A stretch of DNA of 64,000 nucleotides, from the NCBI RefSeq assembly GCF_000428105.1, contig NZ_ATZH01000008.1, positions 124,001-188,000 of the forward strand, in the 5' to 3' direction. The position numbers were made by a program, and so were the translations under genes. Shown here one piece after another: positions 1 to 8,539 of the stretch. The notes below the pieces were generated by a model. That model ran no database searches and was not told where the DNA came from. It saw only the letters and a program-made list of their open reading frames with translations. Within the stretch, counting starts at the first letter, position 1. Every line of letters begins with the position of its first letter. The stretch comes from Bacteroides pyogenes DSM 20611 = JCM 6294. GTDB lineage: Bacteria > Bacteroidota > Bacteroidia > Bacteroidales > Bacteroidaceae.

Positions 1-146
1 CGTTCAAGATGTTTGGTAGGGCAGATGTTGAACGGTGGATTAGGAATGGTAAGTTAAAGCCGTGTAGGGTGTCACCAGGCAAGAAACGCTACAGGTTGAT
101 AGATCTACAGAAACTCGCAAACATTCAGCAGAATTACATTCTGTAG
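1..146 (+). CDS. C-terminal part of a small HTH DNA-binding protein (DUF3853/excisionase-like), cut by the window edge
   Basis: An open frame enters from the left edge and stops with TAG at 144-146. The visible residues include FGRADVERWIRNGKLKP and a YRLIDLQKL end, which read like the winged-helix/MerR-type fold of the small DUF3853 or excisionase-like proteins found near integrases of Bacteroides mobilisable elements. The N-terminus is outside the window. It converges on the tyrosine recombinase at 240-1700, with a hairpin terminator between them. The family call rests on short sequence only, but the integrase context agrees with it. Confidence 0.55.
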   Translation, partial: FKMFGRADVERWIRNGKLKPCRVSPGKKRYRLIDLQKLANIQQNYIL

Positions 147-166
147 CCAGGTTCGAGAAGTACATT

Positions 167-208
167 AAAAAACTCAGATGCAGCACAATACTGTATCTGA
201 GTTTTTTT
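167..208. terminator. Bidirectional intrinsic terminator between HTH gene and integrase
   Basis: A hairpin with arms AACTCAGAT and ATCTGAGTT around a 15-nt loop is flanked by an A-run on the left and a T-run on the right, so it can end transcription from both convergent genes. Confidence 0.8.
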
Positions 209-239
209 GTATAAGTATCAGTTAAAAGAGAAAACTGTT

Positions 240-1700
240 TTATGGAATCAGACGTTGATACATCTGAGTCAAGTTTTTATCAACATTGGTTATCTTGAAC
301 TGAACTCGAGCATTGTGAATATTCTTAGGTAGGATAGTCACAAGTTTGTCCATTACCTGATCAACATTAGAAAAGCCTGTATCTTCTATAGCACAAACCT
401 GTTTACCCATAACAAAGGCTTCAGCACGGACATAGTTGTACTTTGATATTTTCTCAAATGACTTATCCTCTTTTTCGATGTACTTTGACTCGTGATCAGT
501 GAAGAACACAAAATCGATTACCTTTTCGTTAAGAATCCACGCAGGAGTGAAATCTATCTTGACATATACTTTTGCCATTCTGTTGATAGAATGGTTGAGT
601 CCAAAATCAACATCATTCATTGTTGCTCCACATTCGTTCTGGGCTATGGTTGCCCAACTATGTCTAAAGGCATAGAGCGATGCTCTGTAACCTGGCTCTA
701 CCTTTTCCCAAATCTGCTTAATGCCCGTATTGACGTTTGCACAGAAAGAATCAGATGTTGCTAAACGATCGTGGAAGTTAAACAACCATGGGGAACGTTC
801 ATCTTTTGTGAGATACTTCTCAAATGTTGGTTTCAAGAATGCTGGTACACGAACTTCAAAGTAACCTCTGTCAGAACGTGTCGACCTCGTCTTCTGTCGT
901 TCGTAGTGAAAGATGTTCCCATCGTACTGATCCTTCTTCGCATTAAAGATGTCCACAGCATTTAAGCCGCACATACAGAATGAAATCAATGCCACATCCT
1001 GACCAACTTCCATTAGTGGGTGAGTGAATTTACTTCTATCTGGAACGACATTGAAGAATGCACGCAATTTGCTTGCAGGAATGGCACGCTTCTCGGGCAC
1101 ATCACTTCTTGGGATAGTGACATTACTCCAAGGATTCTTCAGTTTAAGTATTCCTCGTTCTTCGTCATTGAATTCTCTTCTGGCAGCTTTGTACACCTCC
1201 CTCATACATACTGGATATTGTTCCTTGCTTCGAGTTGTGGTGGAAAGGGATTCTATCCATCGGTTAAGGAAAGCAGAAGTAAGACGTGAAAACATGATAT
1301 TGTCTGTCCCTGCGAATCTTTCCATATGTTGCAGAGACCACTTATAGTTACGTGAAGTGCGTTCCTGTCCTCTTTTAATCAATTTCTCGATATGCGCTCT
1401 TGCGTAATCAGAGAAAGAAAGGTCTTTTCCATAGTCGGTCACATAAGTGAGTACTTCGTTTGCTGACCACGTAGAAGCATCAACTTGATTAAGCATATTA
1501 TAAAACTTTTCTATCAAGATTGAAGTTTGCTGTATTACGAAGGGATCAATGATGTCTTTCTTATCATCACTTAATCCCTTATCGTTTACCATCCATGATG
1601 TTCTAACGTAAGCGAACTGTCTGTTTTGAGTAATACGGATATATACATTGTACATTCCGTTTCTTGTCCTTGACTTTACAATTGCTTTTAATGTTGCCAT
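240..1700 (-). CDS. Tyrosine recombinase (integrase) of an integrated element
   Basis: A 486-residue phage-integrase-like recombinase of the Bacteroidetes type: arm-binding N-terminus (about 1-90), SAM-like core-binding domain (about 95-190) and catalytic domain (about 205-395). Visible catalytic residues are a Lys in ERQKTRS, Arg in YAFRHSWAT, His in GLNHS and the nucleophile Tyr near residue 379 in KVYVKID. The first Arg of the RKHRHY set is not present; the position reads CGLNAVDIF. About 100 residues follow the Tyr, longer than usual. It is transcribed away from the right boundary of the element, next to a convergent HTH gene. It probably integrates and excises the element lying left of the window; the target site is not identified. 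Confidence 0.9.
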   Translation of the reverse strand: MATLKAIVKSRTRNGMYNVYIRITQNRQFAYVRTSWMVNDKGLSDDKKDIIDPFVIQQTSILIEKFYNMLNQVDASTWSANEVLTYVTDYGKDLSFSDYARAHIEKLIKRGQERTSRNYKWSLQHMERFAGTDNIMFSRLTSAFLNRWIESLSTTTRSKEQYPVCMREVYKAARREFNDEERGILKLKNPWSNVTIPRSDVPEKRAIPASKLRAFFNVVPDRSKFTHPLMEVGQDVALISFCMCGLNAVDIFNAKKDQYDGNIFHYERQKTRSTRSDRGYFEVRVPAFLKPTFEKYLTKDERSPWLFNFHDRLATSDSFCANVNTGIKQIWEKVEPGYRASLYAFRHSWATIAQNECGATMNDVDFGLNHSINRMAKVYVKIDFTPAWILNEKVIDFVFFTDHESKYIEKEDKSFEKISKYNYVRAEAFVMGKQVCAIEDTGFSNVDQVMDKLVTILPKNIHNARVQFKITNVDKNLTQMYQRLIP

Positions 1701-1754
1701 GCTGAAAATTGTTATTTGGGGTTATTCAAATTGTGATAAAATACCTGTTTGCAG

Positions 1755-1862
1755 AGTTCTAAAATCTGGGAAACACCGAGATTTTTTTGGGAAACATCCG
1801 GTGTTTTTTGGGAAACAAATGAATGGCTTGGGAAACACGCTCCTGATTTTTGGGAAACATTT
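1755..1862. repeat. Five short direct repeats GGGAAACA with ~21 bp spacing
   Basis: GGGAAAC occurs at 1768, 1789, 1810, 1830 and 1852 (spacing 20-22 bp), most copies preceded by a T-run. The array lies upstream of the integrase and downstream of ppdK. It resembles the GGGGAAAC array at 62061 and is therefore more likely part of the host's intergenic repeats than integrase arm sites, but arm-type binding sites cannot be excluded. Confidence 0.7.
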
Positions 1863-1918
1863 GCCCTGATTTTGGCCTCTTATTCTGCATTTGGAACAGG
1901 CAGAATATGCACAAAAAA

Positions 1919-1955
1919 CTAAGGGCAAGTACCTGTTTCCCAGATACTTGCCCTT
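1919..1955 (-). terminator. Intrinsic terminator of ppdK
   Basis: Perfect inverted repeat GGGCAAGTA / TACTTGCCC around a 13-nt loop, followed on the minus strand by a T-run. It begins about 30 bp after the ppdK stop codon. Confidence 0.85.
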
Positions 1956-1983
1956 TATATAGCTAATTTTCAGCACGTTTCGA

Positions 1984-4704
1984 TTATTCTTCGACGGCGG
2001 CCTGCGCCGCCGCTAACCGTGCAATAGGAACTCTGAACGGAGAACAGCTTACGTAGTTCAATCCGACCCTGTGGCAGAATTTCACGGATGAAGGTTCACC
2101 GCCATGCTCACCACAAATGCCGCACTTGAGGTCCGGACGAATGGCGCGTCCTTTCTCGGTAGCCATGCTTACGAGTTGGCCTACGCCTTTCTGGTCGAGT
2201 ACCTGGAACGGATCTACCTTCAAAATCTTCTTTTCCAGATAAACCGGCAAGAAAGAAGCGATGTCATCGCGGGAGTAACCGAAAGTCATCTGCGTCAAGT
2301 CGTTCGTTCCGAATGAGAAGAACTCGGCGGAAGAAGCGATTCGGTCGGCAGTCAAAGCCGCACGCGGAATCTCGATCATCGTACCTACCTTGAAGTCGAT
2401 TCGGTCGCCCATTTCGGCAAACAGTTCTTCAGCCTCTTCACGGATAACCTTCTCCTGTTCTTTAAACTCATACAGAATACCAGTCAATGGAACCATGATT
2501 TCAGGATGCGTTTCCACTCCTTCTTTCTTCAATTCCAAAGCTGCGCCCAAAATAGCGCGCGTCTGCATCTGGGTAATTTCGGGGTACGTATTTCCCAAAC
2601 GGCAACCACGATGACCCAACATCGGGTTATGTTCACACAGCGATTCTACCCTTTGCTGGATATATTGCAAGCTTACGCCCATTGTGTCGGCCATCTCCTG
2701 TTGTCCTTTCATATCGTGCGGAACGAACTCATGCAAAGGAGGGTCGAGCAGACGCACCGTAACCGGGAATCCCGCCATAGCCTTGAAAATTCCTTTGAAG
2801 TCTGCCTGCTGGTAAGGAAGTATCTTTGCCAGTGCTTTACGACGCCCTTCGGAGTTTTCCGACAAAATCATTTCACGCATCGCCTTAATCTTTTCTCCTT
2901 CGAAGAACATGTGTTCCGTACGGCAAAGACCGATTCCTACAGCACCAAAGTTACGAGCCACAGTAGCATCATGAGGAGTATCGGCATTCGTGCGCACCTG
3001 CAAACGGGTATATTTGTCGGCCAGTTTCATGAGATCGGCAAAATCACCCGAAAGTTCGGCGGCTTTCGTTTCTACTTCTCCTTTATATACTTCTCCCGTA
3101 CTTCCGTTCAAAGAAATATAATCGCCTTCTTTCAGAACGATACCGTCCACTTCTACCGTACGGGCCTTGTAGTCGATATTCAATGCGCCGGCGCCCGACA
3201 CGCAACATTTTCCCATACCACGGGCAACCACAGCCGCATGCGAAGTCATACCGCCCCGAGCCGTAAGAATACCTTGAGCCACAGCCATACCTGCCAAGTC
3301 TTCGGGAGAAGTTTCAATACGAACCATCACAACCCTTTTTCCTGCATCAGCCCATTCGGCAGCGTCTTCCGCAAAGAATACGATCTGACCGGAAGCTGCT
3401 CCGGGAGAGGCCGGCAGACCACGTGTCAATACTTTCGCTTGTTTCAAAGCCTCTTTATCGAATACGGGATGAAGCAATTCGTCCAATTTGTTGGGTTCTA
3501 CACGGAGCAAAGCGGTCTTTTCATCAATCATACCCTCGCGCAGCAAGTCCATCGCAATTTTCACCATGGCCGCGCCTGTACGCTTGCCGTTACGTGTCTG
3601 CAAGAACCAGAGCTTTCCTTCCTGTACGGTAAACTCCATATCCTGCATATCCTTATAGTGGTTCTCCAGCTTGGTCTGCAAAGCATCCAATTCTTTATAT
3701 ATTTCCGGCATGGCCTCTTCCATCGACGGGAATTTTACGGCACGCAGCTCCTCTGTCACTCCTGCCAACTCGGCCCAACGTTGCGAACCTATCTTTGTAA
3801 TCTGTTGCGGTGTGCGGATACCTGCCACTACGTCTTCACCCTGCGCGTTAATCAGGTATTCGCCGTTGAAAAGGTTTTCGCCCGTACCGGCGTCACGAGA
3901 GAAACACACGCCCGTAGCCGAAGTATCGCCCATATTGCCGAACACCATTGCCTGTACATTAACAGCAGTACCCCATTCATCGGGTATTCCTTCCATTTTG
4001 CGATACAGGATGGCTCGTTCGTTCATCCATGAATCGAATACGGCGCAGATAGCCCCCCAAAGTTGTTCGTACGCGCAAGTCGGGAAATCTTTTCCTGTCC
4101 GGGCTTTTACGGCAGCTTTGAATTTAGTCACCAATTCTTTCAGGTCTTCTACAGCCAGCTCATTGTCGAGCTTCACGCCTTTCGCTTCTTTCACCTCTTC
4201 GATAATCGCTTCGAACGGATCGATGTCTTCCTTGTTCGTCGGTTTCATACCCAACACCACATCTCCGTACATCTGCACAAAGCGACGGTACGAATCCCAT
4301 GCGAAACGAGGATTGTTCGTCTTGCGCACGATTCCCTCCACCACTTCGTCATTCAAACCGAGATTGAGAATGGTATCCATCATTCCCGGCATGGATGCGC
4401 GGGCTCCCGAACGAACCGAAACCAACAAGGGGTTGTCTATGTCGCCGAATTTCGATTTCATCAGCACTTCAAGGTGAGCAATGGCTTTTACTACTTCGTC
4501 TTTCAGCAGTTCCACCACTTTATCGCGTCCCAACTTGTTGTATTCCGTACATACATCAGTAGTTATTGTGAATCCCGGAGGCACAGGAATTCCGATAAGA
4601 TTCATTTCGGCAAGATTAGCGCCTTTACCTCCCAGAAGGTTTTTCATGTCGGCTCTTCCTTCCGCCTGACCGTTACCAAAGGTATAAACTCTTTTTTTGT
4701 CCAT
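1984..4704 (-). CDS. ppdK: Pyruvate, phosphate dikinase
   Basis: Interconverts pyruvate + ATP + Pi and PEP + AMP + PPi in the cytosol, feeding the PEP-centred fermentation of these anaerobes. The 906 residues carry the complete three-domain plan: an N-terminal ATP-grasp domain (LLGGKGANLAEM near 23-34, SVRSGA near 96), the phosphohistidine swivelling domain with catalytic His489 in RGGMTSHAAVVARG, and the C-terminal PEP-binding TIM barrel ending with KCGICGEHGGEP, which holds the catalytic Cys. The length equals the usual bacterial enzyme. The start is the ATG at 4702-4704; a TAGATTTG -7 box lies 41 bp upstream. It is a single gene, divergent from rlmD and closed by its own terminator. Confidence 0.98.
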   Translation of the reverse strand: MDKKRVYTFGNGQAEGRADMKNLLGGKGANLAEMNLIGIPVPPGFTITTDVCTEYNKLGRDKVVELLKDEVVKAIAHLEVLMKSKFGDIDNPLLVSVRSGARASMPGMMDTILNLGLNDEVVEGIVRKTNNPRFAWDSYRRFVQMYGDVVLGMKPTNKEDIDPFEAIIEEVKEAKGVKLDNELAVEDLKELVTKFKAAVKARTGKDFPTCAYEQLWGAICAVFDSWMNERAILYRKMEGIPDEWGTAVNVQAMVFGNMGDTSATGVCFSRDAGTGENLFNGEYLINAQGEDVVAGIRTPQQITKIGSQRWAELAGVTEELRAVKFPSMEEAMPEIYKELDALQTKLENHYKDMQDMEFTVQEGKLWFLQTRNGKRTGAAMVKIAMDLLREGMIDEKTALLRVEPNKLDELLHPVFDKEALKQAKVLTRGLPASPGAASGQIVFFAEDAAEWADAGKRVVMVRIETSPEDLAGMAVAQGILTARGGMTSHAAVVARGMGKCCVSGAGALNIDYKARTVEVDGIVLKEGDYISLNGSTGEVYKGEVETKAAELSGDFADLMKLADKYTRLQVRTNADTPHDATVARNFGAVGIGLCRTEHMFFEGEKIKAMREMILSENSEGRRKALAKILPYQQADFKGIFKAMAGFPVTVRLLDPPLHEFVPHDMKGQQEMADTMGVSLQYIQQRVESLCEHNPMLGHRGCRLGNTYPEITQMQTRAILGAALELKKEGVETHPEIMVPLTGILYEFKEQEKVIREEAEELFAEMGDRIDFKVGTMIEIPRAALTADRIASSAEFFSFGTNDLTQMTFGYSRDDIASFLPVYLEKKILKVDPFQVLDQKGVGQLVSMATEKGRAIRPDLKCGICGEHGGEPSSVKFCHRVGLNYVSCSPFRVPIARLAAAQAAVEE

Positions 4705-4744
4705 AATATTGTGTTTAAAGTTTCGCTATGTTTTCTTTCGGTCG

Positions 4745-4752
4745 CAAATCTA
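4745..4752 (-). promoter_or_regulatory. ppdK promoter, -7 box TAGATTTG
   Basis: A match to the Bacteroidetes TAnnTTTG consensus, about 41 bp upstream of the ppdK start. It runs straight into CGACCGAA, a sequence also present just after the -7 boxes of rlmD and thrS. Confidence 0.65.
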
Positions 4753-4866
4753 AGTATATTTCGCAAACCATAAAACTTTTCCATCAAAAACTTTCTTGCA
4801 AAATGCAATTTCGACTTTACAATTCCGAATATTTGTAAATACACGAAATATTTCCGGAAAAATATC

Positions 4867-4874
4867 TAATTTTG
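4867..4874 (+). promoter_or_regulatory. rlmD promoter, -7 box TAATTTTG
   Basis: TAnnTTTG match placed 28 bp before the GTG start at 4903, giving a short leader. It is followed by CGACCGAATTAT, as at thrS. Confidence 0.65.
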
Positions 4875-4902
4875 CGACCGAATTATTTAGACTGGTATAG
4901 AA

Positions 4903-6321
4903 GTGGCAAGAAAGAAAAAAGAGCTTCCCTTATTGGAGAAGGTTACAATTTTAGATGTGGCAGCCGAAGGGAAAGCCATCGCGAAAATGAATGATCTGGT
5001 GATTTTTGTTCCCTATGTGGTGCCGGGCGATGTGGTAGACTTGCAAATCAAGCGTAAAAAAAACAAATATGCCGAAGCCGAGGCGGTGAAGTTTCATGAA
5101 TATTCTCCCAAGCGGGCCGTTCCTTTCTGCCAACATTACGGAGTATGCGGCGGGTGTAAATGGCAAGTGCTGCCTTATTCCGAACAAATCAGATATAAAC
5201 AGAAGCAAGTGGAAGACAACTTGCGGCGGATAGGCAAAATCGATCTTCCGGAAATTTCACCCATCCTGGGTTCCGAAAAGACCGAGTTCTATCGAAATAA
5301 GCTGGAATTCACGTTTTCCAACAAACGCTGGCTGACTACAGAAGAAGTCCGTCAGGATGTGAAATATGAACAGATGAATGCCGTAGGCTTCCACATTCCC
5401 GGTGCGTTCGACAAGGTGCTTGCCATCGAAAAGTGCTGGTTGCAGGATGACATTTCCAACCGGATACGCAACGCAATACGCGATTATGCCTACGAACACG
5501 ACTATTCGTTCATCAACCTGCGCACGCAGGAAGGAATGTTGCGCAACATGATCGTACGCACCTCTTCAACGGGCGAACTTATGGTGATTGTGATTTGCAA
5601 GATCACAGAAGAGCATGAAATGGAGCTTTTCAACCGACTGTTGCAGTTCGTGGCCGATTCGTTTCCGGAAATCAGCTCGCTATTATACATTATAAATAAT
5701 AAGTGCAACGACACCATCAACGATCTCGACGTGCACGTGTATAAAGGAAACGACCATATCTTCGAGGAAATGGAAGGACTCCGTTTCAAAGTCGGGCCGA
5801 AGTCATTCTACCAGACAAATTCCGAACAGGCATACACTTTATATAAGGTGGCGAGAGACTTTGCCGGACTGACCGGAAACGAACTGGTGTACGACCTGTA
5901 TACCGGAACGGGTACGATTGCCAATTTCGTGTCTCGTCGGGCACGACAGGTCATCGGTATCGAATATGTGCCCGAAGCGATTGAAGACGCCAAGGTCAAC
6001 GCCGAAATCAACGGAATAGAAAACGCTTTGTTCTATGCCGGAGACATGAAAGACATACTGACGCAAGATTTCATCAACGAGCACGGAAGGCCGGACGTCA
6101 TCATTACAGATCCTCCGCGTGCCGGCATGCATCAGGATGTGATCGACGTTATCCTGTTTGCCGAACCGAAGCGAATTGTTTACGTAAGCTGCAACCCCGC
6201 TACACAAGCGCGCGACTTGCAGTTGCTCGACGGGAAGTATAAGGTAACGGCCGTGCAACCGGTGGATATGTTCCCGCACACCCACCACGTAGAGAATGTC
6301 GTTTTGCTGGAATTGCGTTAA
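4903..6321 (+). CDS. rlmD: 23S rRNA (uracil-C5)-methyltransferase, RlmD/RumA family
   Basis: Predicted to transfer methyl from S-adenosylmethionine to a uridine of 23S rRNA. Domains in order: N-terminal TRAM OB-fold (about 8-65), an iron-sulfur Cys cluster beginning FCQHYGVCGGCKW (about 80-92) with a fourth Cys further on, then the SAM-binding Rossmann fold (VYDLYTGTGT, about 325) and the catalytic Cys in YVSCNPATQARDL (about 427). The length of 472 residues is normal. The frame starts with GTG, and no in-frame ATG sits upstream within the short leader. Its stop overlaps an ATG (TAATG) of the next frame, so it is probably cotranscribed with the pseudouridine synthase. The exact target base is inferred from the family. 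Confidence 0.93.
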   Translation: MARKKKELPLLEKVTILDVAAEGKAIAKMNDLVIFVPYVVPGDVVDLQIKRKKNKYAEAEAVKFHEYSPKRAVPFCQHYGVCGGCKWQVLPYSEQIRYKQKQVEDNLRRIGKIDLPEISPILGSEKTEFYRNKLEFTFSNKRWLTTEEVRQDVKYEQMNAVGFHIPGAFDKVLAIEKCWLQDDISNRIRNAIRDYAYEHDYSFINLRTQEGMLRNMIVRTSSTGELMVIVICKITEEHEMELFNRLLQFVADSFPEISSLLYIINNKCNDTINDLDVHVYKGNDHIFEEMEGLRFKVGPKSFYQTNSEQAYTLYKVARDFAGLTGNELVYDLYTGTGTIANFVSRRARQVIGIEYVPEAIEDAKVNAEINGIENALFYAGDMKDILTQDFINEHGRPDVIITDPPRAGMHQDVIDVILFAEPKRIVYVSCNPATQARDLQLLDGKYKVTAVQPVDMFPHTHHVENVVLLELR

Positions 6322-6383
6322 TGCGTAAAAGCCTTGCACACCCATCGAAAGAAAAAGAATATACTGCCTCAAAGAATAAAGGA

Positions 6384-7307
6384 ATGAAGAAAAGACCGAG
6401 AAGAACCCCTGCTGAGAAAGCACGTGCCCAATATACCGATTATTCGGTAAGCGAACCTATGGAGCTAATGGAGTTCCTTGCCGCCAAAATGCCGGATGCC
6501 AGCCGCACCAAACTGAAATCATTACTCAGTAAACGGGTGGTTTTGGTAGACAAAGTCATTACGACTCAATTCAACTTTCCGCTGAAGCCGGGAATGAAAG
6601 TGCAAATCAGCAAAGAAAAAGGGAAGAGAGAATTCCATAACAGACTGTTGAAAATCGTATACGAAGACAAGTATATCATTGTCGTCGAGAAGATGCAGGG
6701 ACTTCTTTCGGTGAATACCGACCGGCAGAAAGAACGTACGGCATACACTATACTCAACGAATACGTGCAACGTTCGGGACGTCAGTACCGGGTACACATT
6801 GTTCATCGGCTCGACAGAGATACTTCCGGCCTGATGATGTTCGCCAAAGACGAGAAAACCCAGCGCACGCTACGCGACAACTGGCACGATATCGTGACCG
6901 ACCGCCGATATGTAGCCGTAGTGGAAGGAACGGTGGAGAAAGATTACGACACCATTGTGTCATGGCTTACGGACAAAACGATCTACGTGAGTTCCAGCCG
7001 GTACGACGACGGAGGGGCGAAATCGATCACTCACTACAGAACAATCAAACGGGCCAACGGGTACTCTCTGATGGAGCTTGATCTGGAAACAGGAAGAAAG
7101 AATCAAATACGCGTACACATGCAAGATCTGGGACACCCCATTATCGGCGACGGACGGTATGGCGGCGAAGATTCACCCAACCCTATCGGACGACTGGCGC
7201 TTCATGCCTTCAAACTTTGCTTTTATCATCCCGTAACGGGGGAGTTGATGAAATTTGAGACTCCTTATCCCGCAGAGTTCAAAAAGCTGTTCTTAAAAAA
7301 GCAATAA
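6384..7307 (+). CDS. RluA-family 23S rRNA pseudouridine synthase
   Basis: Isomerises uridine to pseudouridine in structured RNA. It shows the catalytic motif HRLDRDTSG with the essential Asp and the RKNQIRVHM and GRLALHA motifs of the RluA fold. An S4-like RNA-binding domain precedes these (LKSLLSKRVVLVDK). I chose the ATG at 6384, giving 307 residues beginning MKKRPRRTPAEKARAQ. An in-frame ATG at 6321 overlaps the rlmD stop and would add 21 residues, so translational coupling from there is possible. The gene shares an operon with rlmD, and both modify rRNA. The precise target uridine cannot be read from sequence. Confidence 0.9.
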   Translation: MKKRPRRTPAEKARAQYTDYSVSEPMELMEFLAAKMPDASRTKLKSLLSKRVVLVDKVITTQFNFPLKPGMKVQISKEKGKREFHNRLLKIVYEDKYIIVVEKMQGLLSVNTDRQKERTAYTILNEYVQRSGRQYRVHIVHRLDRDTSGLMMFAKDEKTQRTLRDNWHDIVTDRRYVAVVEGTVEKDYDTIVSWLTDKTIYVSSSRYDDGGAKSITHYRTIKRANGYSLMELDLETGRKNQIRVHMQDLGHPIIGDGRYGGEDSPNPIGRLALHAFKLCFYHPVTGELMKFETPYPAEFKKLFLKKQ

Positions 7308-7367
7308 AAACCGCTTTAACTTTGTCCTGAAGAGTTTATACCGCCCTTTGCCGGAAGCAGCGGGCAT

Positions 7368-7540
7368 AAAAAGAACCGCATTGCTTTCGAAAACCTCATA
7401 ATAAGGGCCCATATTGCCGGCAAAGACATGTAGAAAAAGAACCGCATTGCTTTCGAAAACCTCATAATAAGGCCCCGTATTGCCGGCAAAGACATGTAGA
7501 AAAAGAACCGCATTGCTTTCGGGACCTGCCGAAAGCAGCC
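7368..7540. repeat. 66-bp tandem array after the pseudouridine synthase
   Basis: Units start with AAAAAGAACCGCATTGCTTTCG at 7368, 7434 and 7500, exactly 66 bp apart. The first two copies differ at only a few positions; the third is partial. The array fills most of the 290-bp gap between two convergent genes. No gene is supported here, although the 66-bp period keeps frames open and gives spurious repetitive ORFs. Confidence 0.9.
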
Positions 7541-7597
7541 GGCAGAGAATAATGGTTTTGTAAAAACGGCCCAACGCGTTTCGGCATACGGACGTGT

Positions 7598-8443
7598 TTA
7601 ATCTCCGGAAGCGTTCTCCTGAATGTGCACCACACGTTGAGGAAAGGGAATCTTAATACCGTGAAAACGAAACTCTTTCAGTATCTTCCGCCGCACTTCG
7701 CTTTTGGTATTCTCTACCCGGAACATATTGGCACACCAAAAGTAAACAGTAAATTGCAAAGCATGTTCTCCAAAGTTGTTGAAACGTACAAAAGGTTTGG
7801 GCGTATCCAATATTCCCGGTTCCTTTTCGCAGACTTCCTGCATAATATGGCACACAAGATCGATATCGGAATCGTAATCGACTCCCACAGTCACATCGAA
7901 CCGGGAAGAAGAAGTCGCATGCGTCCAGTTGATAAGTTCGTTTTTAGTCAGCTGCGTATTGGGGAGCAATATAAATTTGTCGTCGCGTGTCAATACAAGA
8001 GTGGTACGCAAATTAATATCTTTCACCTGACAAACCAGACCGTTGACTTCTATCACATCCCCTACCTTCACGGATGAATCTACCAACAAAATAATACCCG
8101 AAACAAAGTCGCTGAACAGATTCTGCAGACCCAATCCGATACCCACCAGCAAAGCAGCCGACCCAGCAAGCAATATCTTGATATTGAACCCGAGAATCTC
8201 CAATACAAAGCAGAAAGCGATGATCGTAACCACATATCGGATCAGGTTATAAAGAGCGTATTTCTTGCCCAAATCCAAACGAGTCACCTTGTAGACGCCT
8301 TTTTTAATCATGAAAAGCAGGAAAAAGGCAACCACAATCACAATCGCAATCTCAATTACCGATAACACATTGAGATTGAAACCTTCTCCCAATCTTAAGA
8401 TAGAGAAATTGAGGATGTTGTCGAGTTTATCAGATCCTTCCAT
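7598..8443 (-). CDS. MscS-family small-conductance mechanosensitive channel
   Basis: An inner-membrane channel expected to open under hypo-osmotic tension. After an N-terminal segment there are three hydrophobic helices. The pore-lining helix is glycine/alanine-rich (AGSAALLVGIGLGLQNLF), followed by the FVSGIILLVDSSVKVGDVIEV beta domain typical of MscS and a C-terminal alpha/beta domain ending near FPQRVVHIQ. I use the ATG at 8443 (281 residues) instead of a GTG 18 bp upstream, because the -7 box at 8461-8468 would put the transcription start between them. It is a single-gene unit, divergent from the radical-SAM gene. Confidence 0.93.
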   Translation of the reverse strand: MEGSDKLDNILNFSILRLGEGFNLNVLSVIEIAIVIVVAFFLLFMIKKGVYKVTRLDLGKKYALYNLIRYVVTIIAFCFVLEILGFNIKILLAGSAALLVGIGLGLQNLFSDFVSGIILLVDSSVKVGDVIEVNGLVCQVKDINLRTTLVLTRDDKFILLPNTQLTKNELINWTHATSSSRFDVTVGVDYDSDIDLVCHIMQEVCEKEPGILDTPKPFVRFNNFGEHALQFTVYFWCANMFRVENTKSEVRRKILKEFRFHGIKIPFPQRVVHIQENASGD

Positions 8444-8460
8444 ATCCGGATTATTTATCA

Positions 8461-8468
8461 CAAATATA
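8461..8468 (-). promoter_or_regulatory. mscS promoter, -7 box TATATTTG
   Basis: TAnnTTTG match on the minus strand, 18 bp upstream of the chosen ATG; it decides against the longer GTG start. Confidence 0.6.
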
Positions 8469-8511
8469 ACATTTTCAGATTATGTAATGAAGCAAGGAAC
8501 CGTTTTTTTTG

Positions 8512-8519
8512 TACTTTTG
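8512..8519 (+). promoter_or_regulatory. Promoter of the radical-SAM gene, -7 box TACTTTTG
   Basis: TAnnTTTG match 21 bp before the ATG at 8540. Confidence 0.6.
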
Positions 8520-8539
8520 CCCGAGAATAAAAAATCCGC

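Noticed and set aside
1755..1862. Integrase arm-type binding sites
   Set aside because: Spacing and words match the host's other intergenic arrays (for example 62061), so an integrase role is not needed; kept only as an alternative.
2506..4032. 508-residue open frame on the plus strand
   Set aside because: It is antisense to ppdK, whose every motif is intact; the composition is typical of a shadow frame (rich in His, Ser, Phe).
7368..7540. CRISPR-like appearance of regular repeats (also at 45690, 53765, 62045)
   Set aside because: Whole units repeat without unique spacers between short repeats, periods do not fit the repeat-spacer plan, and no cas genes are present.
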